NCBI GenBank assembly: GCA_028280515.1
Contig: JANQLP010000136.1
Coordinates: 1-37,006, forward strand
Length of the DNA: 37,006 nucleotides
Direction of reading: 5' to 3'
Origin: Hyphomicrobiales bacterium
GTDB lineage: Bacteria; Pseudomonadota; Alphaproteobacteria; Rhizobiales; Methyloligellaceae
Under the pieces are notes generated by a model that was not told the origin of the DNA, did not search any database, and saw only the letters and a program-made list of their open reading frames with translations. The position numbers and the translations under genes were made by a program. Positions 1 to 8,852 of the stretch are shown piece by piece; the first letter of the stretch is position 1; each line of letters opens with the position of its first letter.

Positions 1-36
1 TCCAAACGCATAAAGATGCTCTAACACTTGAAGATA

Positions 37-98
37 TAGAGCAAATTTATCCGATTAGGTTGAAACAGGGTGAGTCAACCTAATCGGATTTTGCTCTA
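37..98. repeat. Palindromic repeat element overlapping the der stop codon
   Basis: Two arms, 37-63 and 75-98, are reverse complements across 24 bases, apart from a three-base TTT bulge in the left arm. The central loop is 64-74. The arms contain the words TAGAGCAAA and ATCCGATTAGGTTGA. The right arm runs over the last codons and the TAG stop (80-82) of der. A similar palindrome ending in GATTTTGCTCTA is, from memory, dispersed in Hyphomicrobiales genomes, so this is probably one copy of a repeat family. In RNA it would fold into a strong hairpin at the end of der mRNA and might end transcription or protect the 3' end. Confidence 0.8.
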
Positions 99-1450
99 GC
101 GTATGGATTTTTTCCCTTGCGCAGGCTGAGCCGGATCGGAACCGCCGTCATATCGAAGGCGTCGCGCAGACCCTGAACGAGATAGCGGCGATAGGATTCA
201 GGAAGCTTGTCCGCACGGGAGGAGAACACGACGAAGGTCGGCGGGCGCGCATTCGGCTGGGTCATAAACCGCAATCGGATGCGTTTGCCGCGCACCGCCG
301 GCGGCGGGTGCCGCTCCTGCGCCTCTTCCAGCCAGCGATTGAGGGCCGCGGTCGGGAGGCGGCGGTTCCAGGTCTCGTAGACCTCGAAGACGGCATCCAT
401 CAGCTTGCCGAGGCCTTTCGACTGCAGCGCCGAAACCGGGATCAGCGGGACGCCCCTGACCTGCGGCACCAGCCTTTCGAGCTCTTCCTCAAGCTCCCTG
501 AGCAAACCCTTCTTATCCTTGACGAGATCCCACTTGTTAACCGCGACGACAAGCGCCCGCCCCTCCTGCGCAATCAGGTCCGCGATCTGCAGATCCTGCT
601 TTTCGAACGGCACCTGCGCGTCGACCAGCAGAACCACCACCTCGGCAAACCGGACGGCGCGCAAGGCATCCCCGACCGAGAGCTTTTCAGCGCCCGCTTC
701 CACCCGCGCCTTCCGCCGCAGCCCGGCGGTGTCGAACAGGCGGATATCGCGGCCCTTCCAGTCCAGTTCGATGGCAATGGAATCGCGCGTGATGCCGGCC
801 TCGGGACCGGTTATCATGCGCTCATCTCCGACAAGCGCGTTCACCAGTGTCGACTTGCCCGCATTGGGCCGGCCGACGACGGCGATGCGCAACGGCCTGT
901 CGTCCGCATCGGCACCGTCTTCTTCATCCTGAACGGGCGTCCGCCGTTCATCCAACGCGCTGCAGGCCGTCTCAAGCGCGCGGATGAGCTCGATCATGCC
1001 TTCATTGTGTTCCGCCGAAATCGCGACCGGCTCGCCGAGCCCCAGGGAATAGGCCTCATACATCCCGTCCCTGCCGGATCGTCCTTCGCATTTGTTCGCG
1101 ACCAGAACAACGGGTTTTCCGGACGTCCGGACGAGATCGGCGAACTCCTCGTCCACCGGCACGATGCCGGTGCGCGCGTCTATTACGAAGATAAGGATAT
1201 CGGCATCGGCGATCGCGGATTCAGTTTGACCCTGCATCCGGGCTTCGATCGTTCCCGCGTCCGCCTGTTCCAGGCCGGCGGTATCGATCAGCCTCATCTG
1301 TACGGCGCCGACGTCCGCGTCCCCCTCGCGCCGGTCCCGCGTGAGGCCCGGTGTTTCATGCACGAGCGCAAGACGTTGGCCCGTCAACCTGTTGAACAGC
1401 GTCGACTTGCCGACATTGGGCCGTCCGACAATGGCAATTCTCGCAACCAT
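80..1450 (-). CDS. der: Ribosome assembly GTPase Der (EngA)
   Basis: Der is a double-GTPase that acts in maturation of the 50S ribosomal subunit. The 456-residue product has two G domains in tandem. P-loops are at residues 9-17 (GRPNVGKST) and 193-201 (GRPNAGKST), with DTAG switch motifs and NKxD-type specificity motifs (NKCE in the first domain, NKWD in the second). A C-terminal KH-like domain follows from about residue 360. An acidic linker of about 15 residues separates the G domains, as is usual. The open frame extends upstream to 1693, but the ATG at 1450 fits the family N-terminus (MVARIAIVG) and the normal length, so I chose it. It lies 106 bases after bamB on the same strand, the classical yfgM-bamB-der order. 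The last six codons and the stop lie within the palindromic repeat at 37-98. Confidence 0.97.
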   Translation of the reverse strand: MVARIAIVGRPNVGKSTLFNRLTGQRLALVHETPGLTRDRREGDADVGAVQMRLIDTAGLEQADAGTIEARMQGQTESAIADADILIFVIDARTGIVPVDEEFADLVRTSGKPVVLVANKCEGRSGRDGMYEAYSLGLGEPVAISAEHNEGMIELIRALETACSALDERRTPVQDEEDGADADDRPLRIAVVGRPNAGKSTLVNALVGDERMITGPEAGITRDSIAIELDWKGRDIRLFDTAGLRRKARVEAGAEKLSVGDALRAVRFAEVVVLLVDAQVPFEKQDLQIADLIAQEGRALVVAVNKWDLVKDKKGLLRELEEELERLVPQVRGVPLIPVSALQSKGLGKLMDAVFEVYETWNRRLPTAALNRWLEEAQERHPPPAVRGKRIRLRFMTQPNARPPTFVVFSSRADKLPESYRRYLVQGLRDAFDMTAVPIRLSLRKGKNPYARAKSD

Positions 1451-1556
1451 TCCAGTCGTTCCGAGGCTGTAAGTGAAATAGCGTCCGGTGCACCGGATCC
1501 GGTGGGGGCCTTTTAACCGTTTAGCGGCCTGCGTGATAGCCCGGCCTTGGCCCATG

Positions 1557-2876
1557 TCAGTTGAGCGCGACGAGCCGTGCCTTGTCGGTAAGCACATACA
1601 TGCGGCCCGAGGCCACGATCGGTGCGATGTTGATGGACGAGTCAACATCACGCTGCGATGCGATGTTGCCCGTTTTCGCATCCACGCTGACAACGACGCC
1701 CTCCGTCGAGGCGAGCCACAACCGGCCGCTGGCCAGAACCGGCCCGCTCCACCGCGTCGCCTGGGGAAGCTCGGTCAACCAGCGCACCTTGCCGTCGCGC
1801 CGCGTCAGCGCCATCAGCACGCCGTTGATATCGACCACATAGACGACATCGCCGGCGGGCCACGGCATCTGCGTGCCCTGTACGCGCTTGGTCCAGATGC
1901 GTTCGCCCGTCTGTTGCGCCGTGGCGATCATGCGGCCGGCATGGCTGACGGCAAACACGATGCCCCGGTCGATGACGGGCCGCGCCGGGTCGGACAGTGA
2001 CGCGAGGCCCGAGCCGCCGCCGGTCGTTCGCGACAGCGAATCCACCCATACGGGCCGCCCTGCGCTGATGTTGTAAGCGACGAGTTCGCCCGAGGGATAC
2101 GGCACGACGACGGTGTTGTTCGACACCGCGGGACTGACGTTACTGAGCAGCGTTGCCGTCTCAGGGAGCCCGCGGAACGTCCAGAGCTCAACGCCATCGA
2201 CGGTCGAGAGGCAGTACAGTTTGCTCTCCGTGGAGACGAAGAACAGCTTGCCCTTGACCGCGGTCGGCGATGAGCGCAACGGCACGCCGATCTTTCGCGT
2301 CCACTCAATCGCGCCGTTCGACGCGTTGAGGGCGATGACCGATCCAAAACCGGTCGTTGCAAAGACGCGTCCGTCAACCGCGGCCAGTCCACCGCCGAAG
2401 CCCTCGTATCCGCTTTCGCTCTCGGGAGCGAGGCTCACCTGCCAGAGGCGGGATCCGCCCGAAGCCGCATATGCGGAGACAACGCCTTCGGAGTCGAGCG
2501 TGAAAACCTTGCCGTCATAGATGATCGGGCTCGCAGTCAGCCGGCCCTCATCGCTTGAACCGCTGCCGATATCCGCCCGCCAGGCGGAGCTGACGCCTCC
2601 GGCGTATTCAAGGTGACCCGGCGCATTCGACGGCACGCCGCCGGGCTGGCTCCAGACCACGTTCCGCCGCGCCGGCGGCAGCGCAATCGGTTGCTTGGCG
2701 GCGTCGGGATCGACCTCGAAGCCGTCGCGCGCCTTGAGAACGGAAATTCGCTCTCCGGGGAGTTTGACCTCTTCCTTCTGGAAAGGATTAAGCCGGCTGC
2801 TGCCCACACTGCTGCATGCGACGAGCACCGCTGTGAGCATCAGAACTACGGCATGTCGCAAGCTTGCGAAAGACAT
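1557..2876 (-). CDS. bamB: Outer membrane protein assembly factor BamB (PQQ-like beta-propeller lipoprotein)
   Basis: BamB is a lipoprotein of the BAM complex, which folds beta-barrel proteins into the outer membrane. The 439-residue product begins with a lipoprotein signal peptide. A hydrophobic stretch ends in VLVAC, so Cys21 would be the lipidated residue. Repeated blades of a PQQ-type beta-propeller follow; motifs of the kind GxVxALNASNG and GxVxALTRRDG recur through the chain. Length fits the alphaproteobacterial family, which is somewhat longer than E. coli BamB. It starts 11 bases after the yfgM-like gene and is followed by der, so the three genes are probably one transcript. Some PQQ-propeller proteins are not BamB, but the lipobox and the neighbours make this assignment strong. 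Confidence 0.92.
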   Translation of the reverse strand: MSFASLRHAVVLMLTAVLVACSSVGSSRLNPFQKEEVKLPGERISVLKARDGFEVDPDAAKQPIALPPARRNVVWSQPGGVPSNAPGHLEYAGGVSSAWRADIGSGSSDEGRLTASPIIYDGKVFTLDSEGVVSAYAASGGSRLWQVSLAPESESGYEGFGGGLAAVDGRVFATTGFGSVIALNASNGAIEWTRKIGVPLRSSPTAVKGKLFFVSTESKLYCLSTVDGVELWTFRGLPETATLLSNVSPAVSNNTVVVPYPSGELVAYNISAGRPVWVDSLSRTTGGGSGLASLSDPARPVIDRGIVFAVSHAGRMIATAQQTGERIWTKRVQGTQMPWPAGDVVYVVDINGVLMALTRRDGKVRWLTELPQATRWSGPVLASGRLWLASTEGVVVSVDAKTGNIASQRDVDSSINIAPIVASGRMYVLTDKARLVALN

Positions 2877-2887
2877 CTTAAGCGTTT

Positions 2888-3571
2888 CTACTTCTTCTCG
2901 GAGTCGGACTGCTCGCCGGACTGTTGCACCAACAGCGACAGCATTATATCTGCGCGCCGACGCATATTGGCCGGCGTCTGCTGGTCGGACAACATCACAT
3001 CGAAGTACCGGCGCGAGGCATCGCTCTCACCGTTACGATATGCCGAAAGCCCGAGAAGTTCACGGGCGGAATGGCGCCACGGATTTCCGGTTACGGCCAG
3101 ATCATCCAGGCGTTTGCGCATGTCTTCGAATGACGCCTCATCGAGCATCAGCGATGCCGCCTGGATCGTGGCGAAGTGCTTCAGAGCCGTCTCAGCGCCG
3201 GAACTTTCAGCAATGGTGTCGTAGATCCTGATCGCTTCCGCCGTCTTTCCCTGGCTCGAATAGAGCGCGGCGAGTTGCAGCCGCGACAGATCCCCGTAAC
3301 CGCCGGGGCCATCTTCCGACAACGACTTGAATACGTTGATTGCGTCCGCGGTCTGGCCGTCCTCGGCTTCGACGATGCCGCCGATGAAGCGACCTCCGGC
3401 CGACTTGGCCTGCTCGGCCGACCAGTAGGTCCAGGCGTTGTGACCGCCAACAACCGCGATAATGAGGATCGCGCCGACGATGAGCCAGAGACCGTACTTG
3501 TCCCACAGGGACTTCAGCTGCTCCTGACGGATCGCCTCGTCGACTTCGCGAAAAAGACTGTCATCACTCAT
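2888..3571 (-). CDS. YfgM-like membrane-anchored tetratricopeptide protein
   Basis: The 227-residue product has a short cytoplasmic N-terminus and a single membrane span at about residues 26-50 (YGLWLIVGAILIIAVVGGHN). A helical, alanine-rich, TPR-like periplasmic region follows. This matches the YfgM/TPR_21 family, whose E. coli member is an ancillary partner of the SecYEG translocon and the chaperone PpiD. The Asp/Glu-rich N-terminus followed by the sequence LWDKYGLWLI is typical. A GGAAAC ribosome-binding site lies just before the ATG. The gene heads the yfgM-bamB-der cluster, consistent with a role in handling secreted proteins. The C-terminus is polar and lysine-rich. Family membership is confident; the precise role in this organism is inferred. 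Confidence 0.85.
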   Translation of the reverse strand: MSDDSLFREVDEAIRQEQLKSLWDKYGLWLIVGAILIIAVVGGHNAWTYWSAEQAKSAGGRFIGGIVEAEDGQTADAINVFKSLSEDGPGGYGDLSRLQLAALYSSQGKTAEAIRIYDTIAESSGAETALKHFATIQAASLMLDEASFEDMRKRLDDLAVTGNPWRHSARELLGLSAYRNGESDASRRYFDVMLSDQQTPANMRRRADIMLSLLVQQSGEQSDSEKK

Positions 3572-3733
3572 TTTGTTTCCCGTGTACCTCGCAATGGGAA
3601 AGGCGCGCGGCGCCGCATGTCACAGGGCGTGCCGGGGCCAAAAAACCTGCCGCAATAGATACCGTGCGATGCGAGCCGACGCAAACACGCCCGCATCCGC
3701 CGCAAATCATGGTTAAGCGCGTCTCTTGGGAGC

Positions 3734-4594
3734 TTAACTGCCGGTCATTTTGGTCTTTTTCGTGACCTTCCCGGCGTCGTCCTTCATGGCGTAGGTGTGC
3801 TCCTCGGCGGGGAATTTCCGCGCCCGCACGTCGTCGGCATATGCCTTGACCGCCGTCTCGATCGCTTCGCCGATCTGCGCGAATTCCCTGACGAACTTGG
3901 GAACCCGCGGCGAAAGACCGAGCATGTCCTCCAGCACGAGGATCTGGCCGTCGCATTCCGCGGACGCGCCGATGCCGATGGTCGGGATCGGGCACGACTT
4001 CGTCACGCGTGCGGCGAGGAGCTCGGCCATGCCTTCGAGGACAACGGCGAATGCCCCGGCTTCGGCCACGACGCGGGCATCGTCCTCGATCGCCGCCCAT
4101 TCGGCGCGCTCGCGCCCCTGGGTCTTGAACCCGCCCATGACGTTGACCGACTGCGGGGTGAGCCCGATATGCGCCATCACCGGGATGCCGCGCTCGGTCA
4201 GGTAGCGGATCGTTTCGCCCATGCGCGTTCCGCCTTCGAGTTTGACGGCGCCGCAGCCGGTCTCCTTCATCACTCTTGCCGCATTGCGAAAAGCGAGCTG
4301 CGGGCTTTCCTCATAGGTCCCGAAGGGCAGATCGACTACGACCAGCGCACGCGATGAGCCGCGGACAACGGCGGCGCCGTGCATGATCATCAGGTCGAGG
4401 GGCACGGGCACGGTGGACTCGTAGCCGTGCATCACCATTCCGAGCGAGTCTCCGACGAGAAGAAAATCGACATATGGATCAAGTATTTGCGCCGTGTGAG
4501 CGTGATACGCTGTTAACGAAACAATGGGCTCTGCGCCCTTGCGGCCGGCAATATCCGGTGCGGTATTCCGCCTGACGCTTTTTTGCATAGACAC
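3734..4594 (-). CDS. panB: 3-methyl-2-oxobutanoate hydroxymethyltransferase
   Basis: PanB transfers a hydroxymethyl group from 5,10-methylene-tetrahydrofolate to 2-oxoisovalerate. This gives ketopantoate, the first committed step of pantothenate and CoA synthesis in the cytosol. The 286-residue product shows the family marks: [11 protein letters not shown] (residues 47-57, with the metal-binding Asp), [11 protein letters not shown] near 88-98, KLEGG near 118-122, [12 protein letters not shown] and VLEGM with the catalytic Glu near 187. The frame opens with GTG at 4594, and an in-frame ATG follows two codons later. A GGAGG element about 11 bases before the GTG favours the GTG. The C-terminal tail is lysine/threonine-rich. 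No panC lies in the window, so the two steps are not clustered here. It diverges from the zinc-finger gene at 4784. Confidence 0.96.
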   Translation of the reverse strand: MSMQKSVRRNTAPDIAGRKGAEPIVSLTAYHAHTAQILDPYVDFLLVGDSLGMVMHGYESTVPVPLDLMIMHGAAVVRGSSRALVVVDLPFGTYEESPQLAFRNAARVMKETGCGAVKLEGGTRMGETIRYLTERGIPVMAHIGLTPQSVNVMGGFKTQGRERAEWAAIEDDARVVAEAGAFAVVLEGMAELLAARVTKSCPIPTIGIGASAECDGQILVLEDMLGLSPRVPKFVREFAQIGEAIETAVKAYADDVRARKFPAEEHTYAMKDDAGKVTKKTKMTGS

Positions 4595-4665
4595 AAGCGT
4601 ACTCGCCTCCGTCCTGGAAAAGTCGAATGTGATGCGCGGCGCATCGCGCTCCGCGCCTGTCCAGA

Positions 4666-4671
4666 CTTATA
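4666..4671 (-). promoter_or_regulatory. Possible -10 element for panB
   Basis: On the minus strand the hexamer reads TATAAG, one base from the sigma-70 consensus. It has a weak TTTATT -35 candidate 17 bases upstream and an A7 run in the spacer. The leader to the panB GTG would be about 65 bases. It would contain the 15-base dyad at 4631-4645 (GATGCGC-G-GCGCATC), which could be an operator or a small structure. This is judged by eye only. Confidence 0.3.
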
Positions 4672-4783
4672 CAGTTTTTTTGCACTGCAATAAAGTGCGC
4701 AGCGGATCGCCTTGCCAAGCGGCCCCCAAAGTCTGTTAGGCTTGCCGGACAGAGCGACCTTACGACCGAACGATCGCGAGCCG

Positions 4784-5113
4784 ATGGACCATCGCAAGGC
4801 CCGAGATATTCTGATTGCGCGGCGCGACGAGCTGCAGCAGCTGAGCGCGGGAAGCGCGGACGCGCGCGAAACGGTGACGCTCGACCAGCAGAGCGTCGGG
4901 CGCCTGTCGCGCATGGATGCCCTGCAGCAGCAGGCCATGGCGCAGGCCACGGAACGCCAGCGCGCCGCCGAACTCGTCAAGATCGAACAGGCGCTCGGCC
5001 GCATCGACGAGGGCGAGTATGGCTACTGCGTCGCCTGTGGCGAAGAAGTTGGCGCCAAACGCCTCGAAATCGACCCCGCGGCAACCCATTGTATCCGCTG
5101 CGCAGGGCGCTAG
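4784..5113 (+). CDS. DksA/TraR-family C4 zinc-finger protein
   Basis: The 109-residue product has a charged helical N-terminal half that could form a coiled coil. It is followed by a four-cysteine zinc finger: Cys82-x2-Cys85, 17 residues, Cys103-x2-Cys106, within the family phrase GEYGYCVACGEEV. DksA-type proteins bind the RNA polymerase secondary channel and adjust initiation, usually with ppGpp. Short members like this one are common in alphaproteobacteria and their targets are mostly unknown. The open frame runs back to a TTG at 4712, but the ATG at 4784 gives a normal family N-terminus (MDHRKARDIL), so I chose it. The ribosome-binding site is weak. It is about 40 residues shorter than E. 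coli DksA, so I would not call it DksA itself. Confidence 0.85.
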   Translation: MDHRKARDILIARRDELQQLSAGSADARETVTLDQQSVGRLSRMDALQQQAMAQATERQRAAELVKIEQALGRIDEGEYGYCVACGEEVGAKRLEIDPAATHCIRCAGR

Positions 5114-5148
5114 TTGGAATGCCGTATCGCTGACAGGGAAAGCTCCAC

Positions 5149-6713
5149 ATGACACTCGCCGGCCCAACCCTTAAGCGTTCCGTCGACCTATCACGGCTTC
5201 TCGAGCAGGGTTTAGGGCAAAAGCCCGATGCCATTGCGGTTTCCTCCATGGACGACGGTCTGTCCTGGCGCGAGCTTGATGCACAAAGCCAAAACCTCGC
5301 CGGCAATTACTTTGATCTCGGCCTCAGGCGCGGCGACAGAGTTGTGTCGCTCTTGCCGAACCGCATACAGGTCATCGTGCACTATCTGGGGCCTGCCTCC
5401 GCGCAGGCTTTGTGGCCGTCCCGCTGAACTACCGCTACCTGGAGCACGATATCGACTACGCCATCGGTTTGAGCAAACCACGGCTGATGGTAGCCCATGC
5501 CGAGCGTGCCGATGACATTTTGAAATGCACCGGCGTTGTCGATTTGGAACTCGGCGGCCTATCAGTCGACGGTGAATTGCCCGGGTTCGGCTCATTCGAG
5601 CCGCTGACGGAACGCGCTGCCGCCGATACGTCGCCCGGTCGGCCCGGGCCGAATGATCCAGCCGTGATCTTCTTTACGTCCGGCAGCACGGGACGGCCCA
5701 AAGGCGTCACCCACACCCAACGCAGTCTTGGCCACATCGTGGCCTCCCTCGGCGCGGCTTACCTGATCACGGAGAAAGACACGATCTTGCCGGTATCTTC
5801 GCTCTCTCACATGCTGGGCCAAATCATGTCATATGCGGCGTTCGCCGCGGGTGGCCACGCGGTCATCGCAAAAGATATAAGCGTCGGTGCGGTGATGCCC
5901 TTGATGCGGCACCACCAACCGACCGTGATCGCAATGATGCCCTACGCCCTCACAGAAATGGTTTACGCATCGCAGGACTCCGATCCGGCTTTCGAGAACC
6001 TCCGGATGTGCGACTGTGGCGGAGACAAAGTGGCGACCGACCTGCAAAAGAAATTTCAGGAGGTGTCAGGCGTCGAGCTCGCGGAAGGTTACGGCCTGAC
6101 GGAAGCCGGTATCGTGACTCACAACCCGCCCGATGGCCCCATCGTTCACGGCTCCGTTGGTCCTGCCATGGCCGGAAACGAGTTCTCTATCCGGGACGCA
6201 AATGGCAAGGACCTTGGAGAAGGCGAGGAAGGTGTTCTGTGGATCCGGTCGCCCTCCGTCATGTCCGGGTATTTTGGGCAGCCGGATGCGACCGCCGAGG
6301 TGATCAAGGATGGATGGCTCAACACCGGTGATCTCCTCCGCTTTGACGATCAAGGGTACTTCTGGTTCTGCGGGCGGCAAAAACAGATCATTATTCACGA
6401 CGGTTCAAACATCGCTCCACAGGAAGTCGAGAACGTCCTGCTGGAAAACGATGCGATAGAAGCCGCCGGCGTGGTCGGGGTTCCGGATACCCTGCATGGA
6501 CAGAATATACGCGCTTATGTGCTGCTGAAACCCGGCGTAAAGACGTTGCCGGCGGCGGAGATACTCAAAAAGGCACGTGACCGGATTGGGTATAAGGCGC
6601 CGGAGGAGATCTTCGCGATCAAGAAACTCCCTGAAAACGCCGCAGGTAAAATCGACCGGGTCGCGCTTGCCAAAATGGCTGCAGCAGATGTCTCGCCAAG
6701 TCGCACCGCCTGA
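5149..6713 (+). pseudogene. Acyl-CoA synthetase / AMP-dependent ligase, broken by a frameshift
   Basis: Members of this ANL superfamily adenylate a carboxylic acid and transfer it to CoA. Two overlapping frames make one protein of about 520 residues. The first frame (5149-5427) holds the N-terminus and ends by reading out of frame after HYLG. The second is open from before 5412 and continues with ACLRAGFVAVPLNYRY, which is exactly what should follow. The break is at the GGGG run 5388-5391, where one base appears to be missing. The second part has the phosphate-binding loop FFTSGSTGRPKGVTH, the AEGYGLTEAG motif, the NTGD hinge region and the catalytic lysine in NAAGKIDR, so the rest looks intact. 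It could be a real mutation, a sequencing error in a G run, or a recoded gene. The substrate is unknown. Codon use looks more AT-rich than in neighbouring genes, hinting at transfer. Confidence 0.8.
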
Positions 6714-6726
6714 CCGCTCCACTTCG

Positions 6727-8274
6727 CTACTCCCACTCGATCGTCCCGGGTGGCTTCGATGTGATGTCGTAGACCACGCGGTTGATCCCCTTCACCTCGT
6801 TGATGATGCGGGTCGCGGTGCGGCTGAGGAACTCGTGGTCGAAACCGAAATAGTCGGCGGTCATGCCGTCCGATGAGGTCACGGCCCGCAGGGCGCAGAC
6901 ATATTCGTAGGTGCGCGCATCGCCCATGACGCCGACCGTCTGCACGGGCAGCAGCACGGCGAACGCCTGCCAGATCGCGTCATAGAGGCCGCTTTCGCGG
7001 ATCTCGTTGAGATAGATGGCGTCCGCCTTGCGCAGGATGTCGAGCTTGTCGCGCGTGATGGCGCCGGGCAGACGGATCGCGAGGCCAGGGCCGGGAAACG
7101 GATGCCGTTTGACGAAACTGTCCGGCAGGCCAAGCTCGTGGCCGAGCGCCCTCACCTCGTCTTTGAAGAGTTCGCGCAGCGGCTCGACCAGCTTCAGGTT
7201 CATGCGCTCCGGCAGGCCGCCGACATTGTGGTGCGACTTGATGGTGACGGACGGGCCACCCGTGAACGACACGCTCTCGATGACATCCGGATAGAGCGTT
7301 CCCTGGGCCAGAAAGTCCGCGCCGCCGAGCTTGCCCGCCTCCTCCTCGAACACATCGATGAACAGGCCGCCGATCGTCTTGCGCTTCTTTTCCGGATCGT
7401 CCACGCCCTCGAGCGCGCCGAGAAACCGGTCGCTGGCGTCGACATGCACCAGCGGAATGTTGTACGCGCCGCGGAACATGGACACGACCTCGTCCGCCTC
7501 GTCCATGCGCATCAGACCATGATCGACGAAGATACAGGTCAGTTGGTCGCCGACGGCCTCGTGAATGAGCACGGCCGCGACGGAGGAATCGACGCCGCCC
7601 GAAAGCCCGCAGATGACGCGTCCCTTACCCACCTGCTGCCTGATCTTGGCGATGGCCTCAGTGCGGAAGTGCGCCATGGTCCAGTCGCCGGTGCAGCCGG
7701 CAATGCTCAGCGCGAAGTTGGCAAGGAGTTTCGCCCCGTCAGGCGTGTGCACCACTTCCGGGTGAAACTGCACGCCGTAGATCTTCCGGTCTTCGTCGGC
7801 GATTGCCGCGAACGGCGCATTGTCCGACGTGGCGACGACGGCGAACCCGTCGGGAATGGCGGAGATCTTGTCGCCGTGGCTCATCCACACCTGATGACGT
7901 TCGCCCTTGCTCCAGACGCCGTCGAACAGCGCGCAGTCGTCTTTCACATCAACGAACGCACGTCCGAACTCACGTTCATGGGAAGGTTCCACGTCACCGC
8001 CCAGTTGTCCGCAAATCGCCTGCTCGCCGTAACAAATGCCGAGGATCGGCAGCCCGGAAGCGAAAATGGCTTCAGGCACCCGGGGTGTATCGGCCTCATG
8101 GACACTGGCCGGTCCGCCGGACAGGATGACCGCGCGCGGTGCGAAGTCATCAAAGACCTCGTCGGCTTTCTGAAACGGGACGATCTCGCAATAGACGCCC
8201 GCCTCACGCACCCGGCGGGCGATGAGCTGCGTGACCTGCGAGCCGAAATCGATGATGAGAATACGGTCCGTCAT
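6727..8274 (-). CDS. guaA: GMP synthase (glutamine-hydrolysing)
   Basis: GuaA aminates XMP to GMP using glutamine and ATP, the last step of GMP synthesis. The 515-residue product is full length. The N-terminal class I glutamine amidotransferase domain has the nucleophile Cys81 in GICYGEQA and the His171/Glu173 pair in FHPEV. The ATP pyrophosphatase P-loop is SGGVDS at 225-230. The C-terminal dimerisation domain ends in the conserved KPPGTIEWE. It is the last gene of the minus-strand run that starts with guaB upstream, with rsmB, an unknown gene and tspO between them. It converges on the synthetase pseudogene with only 13 bases between the stops, where I see no clear terminator. Confidence 0.98.
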   Translation of the reverse strand: MTDRILIIDFGSQVTQLIARRVREAGVYCEIVPFQKADEVFDDFAPRAVILSGGPASVHEADTPRVPEAIFASGLPILGICYGEQAICGQLGGDVEPSHEREFGRAFVDVKDDCALFDGVWSKGERHQVWMSHGDKISAIPDGFAVVATSDNAPFAAIADEDRKIYGVQFHPEVVHTPDGAKLLANFALSIAGCTGDWTMAHFRTEAIAKIRQQVGKGRVICGLSGGVDSSVAAVLIHEAVGDQLTCIFVDHGLMRMDEADEVVSMFRGAYNIPLVHVDASDRFLGALEGVDDPEKKRKTIGGLFIDVFEEEAGKLGGADFLAQGTLYPDVIESVSFTGGPSVTIKSHHNVGGLPERMNLKLVEPLRELFKDEVRALGHELGLPDSFVKRHPFPGPGLAIRLPGAITRDKLDILRKADAIYLNEIRESGLYDAIWQAFAVLLPVQTVGVMGDARTYEYVCALRAVTSSDGMTADYFGFDHEFLSRTATRIINEVKGINRVVYDITSKPPGTIEWE

Positions 8275-8312
8275 GGACGGGTGTTATCGGAAACCATGTG
8301 AGTCGGCAAGCG

Positions 8313-8777
8313 TCACCGGTTGAGGCTCCAGATCGCGTAATTCAGAGCGCCTGCGAAGCTCACCCAGAGCAGATAGGGAACGAAAAGCAGCGCCGCCATC
8401 GCGCTGATCGGCCATGCGGTGACGATGAACGCAACAACGGCGATCCAGACCAGGACGATATCGAAGAATGCCAGATCCATCCGGTGCAGCCCGAAGAACA
8501 ACCATGACCAGGCAGCATTGAAGACAAGTTGTGCCGCCCAGAACCAGATCGCCGAAGACCCCGGCGCGCTCTGCCATATCAACCAGCCGGCAACGGCAAT
8601 CATGATGTAAAGGACGGTCCAGACCGGTGCGAAAAGCCAGTTCGGCGGGTTCCAGGACGGCTTTTCAAGGGCGGCATGCCATTCCCCCGGCCTGAACCTG
8701 GCCCCGAAAAAGGACGCGCCGAAGCACAGGGCGAGAAAAACAACAAGCGAACCCCAGGTTCCGATTGAGTCCATCAT
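8313..8777 (-). CDS. TspO/MBR family tryptophan-rich sensory protein
   Basis: The 154-residue product is an integral membrane protein with five predicted helices. It carries the family signatures PSWNPPNWLFAPVWTVLY and a late PYLLWVSFAGALNYAIW. TspO proteins bind porphyrins and cholesterol-like ligands. In Rhodobacter, TspO modulates photosynthesis-gene expression in response to oxygen; elsewhere its role is debated. A good ribosome-binding site (AAGGAG) stands eight bases before the first of two adjacent ATG codons, supporting the start at 8777. It lies between an unknown gene and guaA on the same strand, and no porphyrin or photosynthesis gene is nearby. Family assignment is firm; the physiological role is not. 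Confidence 0.93.
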   Translation of the reverse strand: MMDSIGTWGSLVVFLALCFGASFFGARFRPGEWHAALEKPSWNPPNWLFAPVWTVLYIMIAVAGWLIWQSAPGSSAIWFWAAQLVFNAAWSWLFFGLHRMDLAFFDIVLVWIAVVAFIVTAWPISAMAALLFVPYLLWVSFAGALNYAIWSLNR

Positions 8778-8852
8778 CTTCGTTGCTCCTTTCCGTTGCG
8801 CTAAGACCAGTGTCTTCGTGTCGGCAACGCCATAAAAGCCCTCGTCCCGGCG

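Noticed and set aside
308-1516. 402-residue plus-strand open frame
   Set aside because: It is antisense to der. The real gene has two complete GTPase domains on the other strand.
5386-5400. Programmed -1 frameshift making the acyl-CoA synthetase functional
   Set aside because: No X-XXY-YYZ heptamer or obvious downstream structure is visible. A missing base in a G run is simpler, though not proven.
7102-8301. 399-residue plus-strand open frame
   Set aside because: It is entirely antisense to guaA, with no motif and no ribosome-binding site of note.
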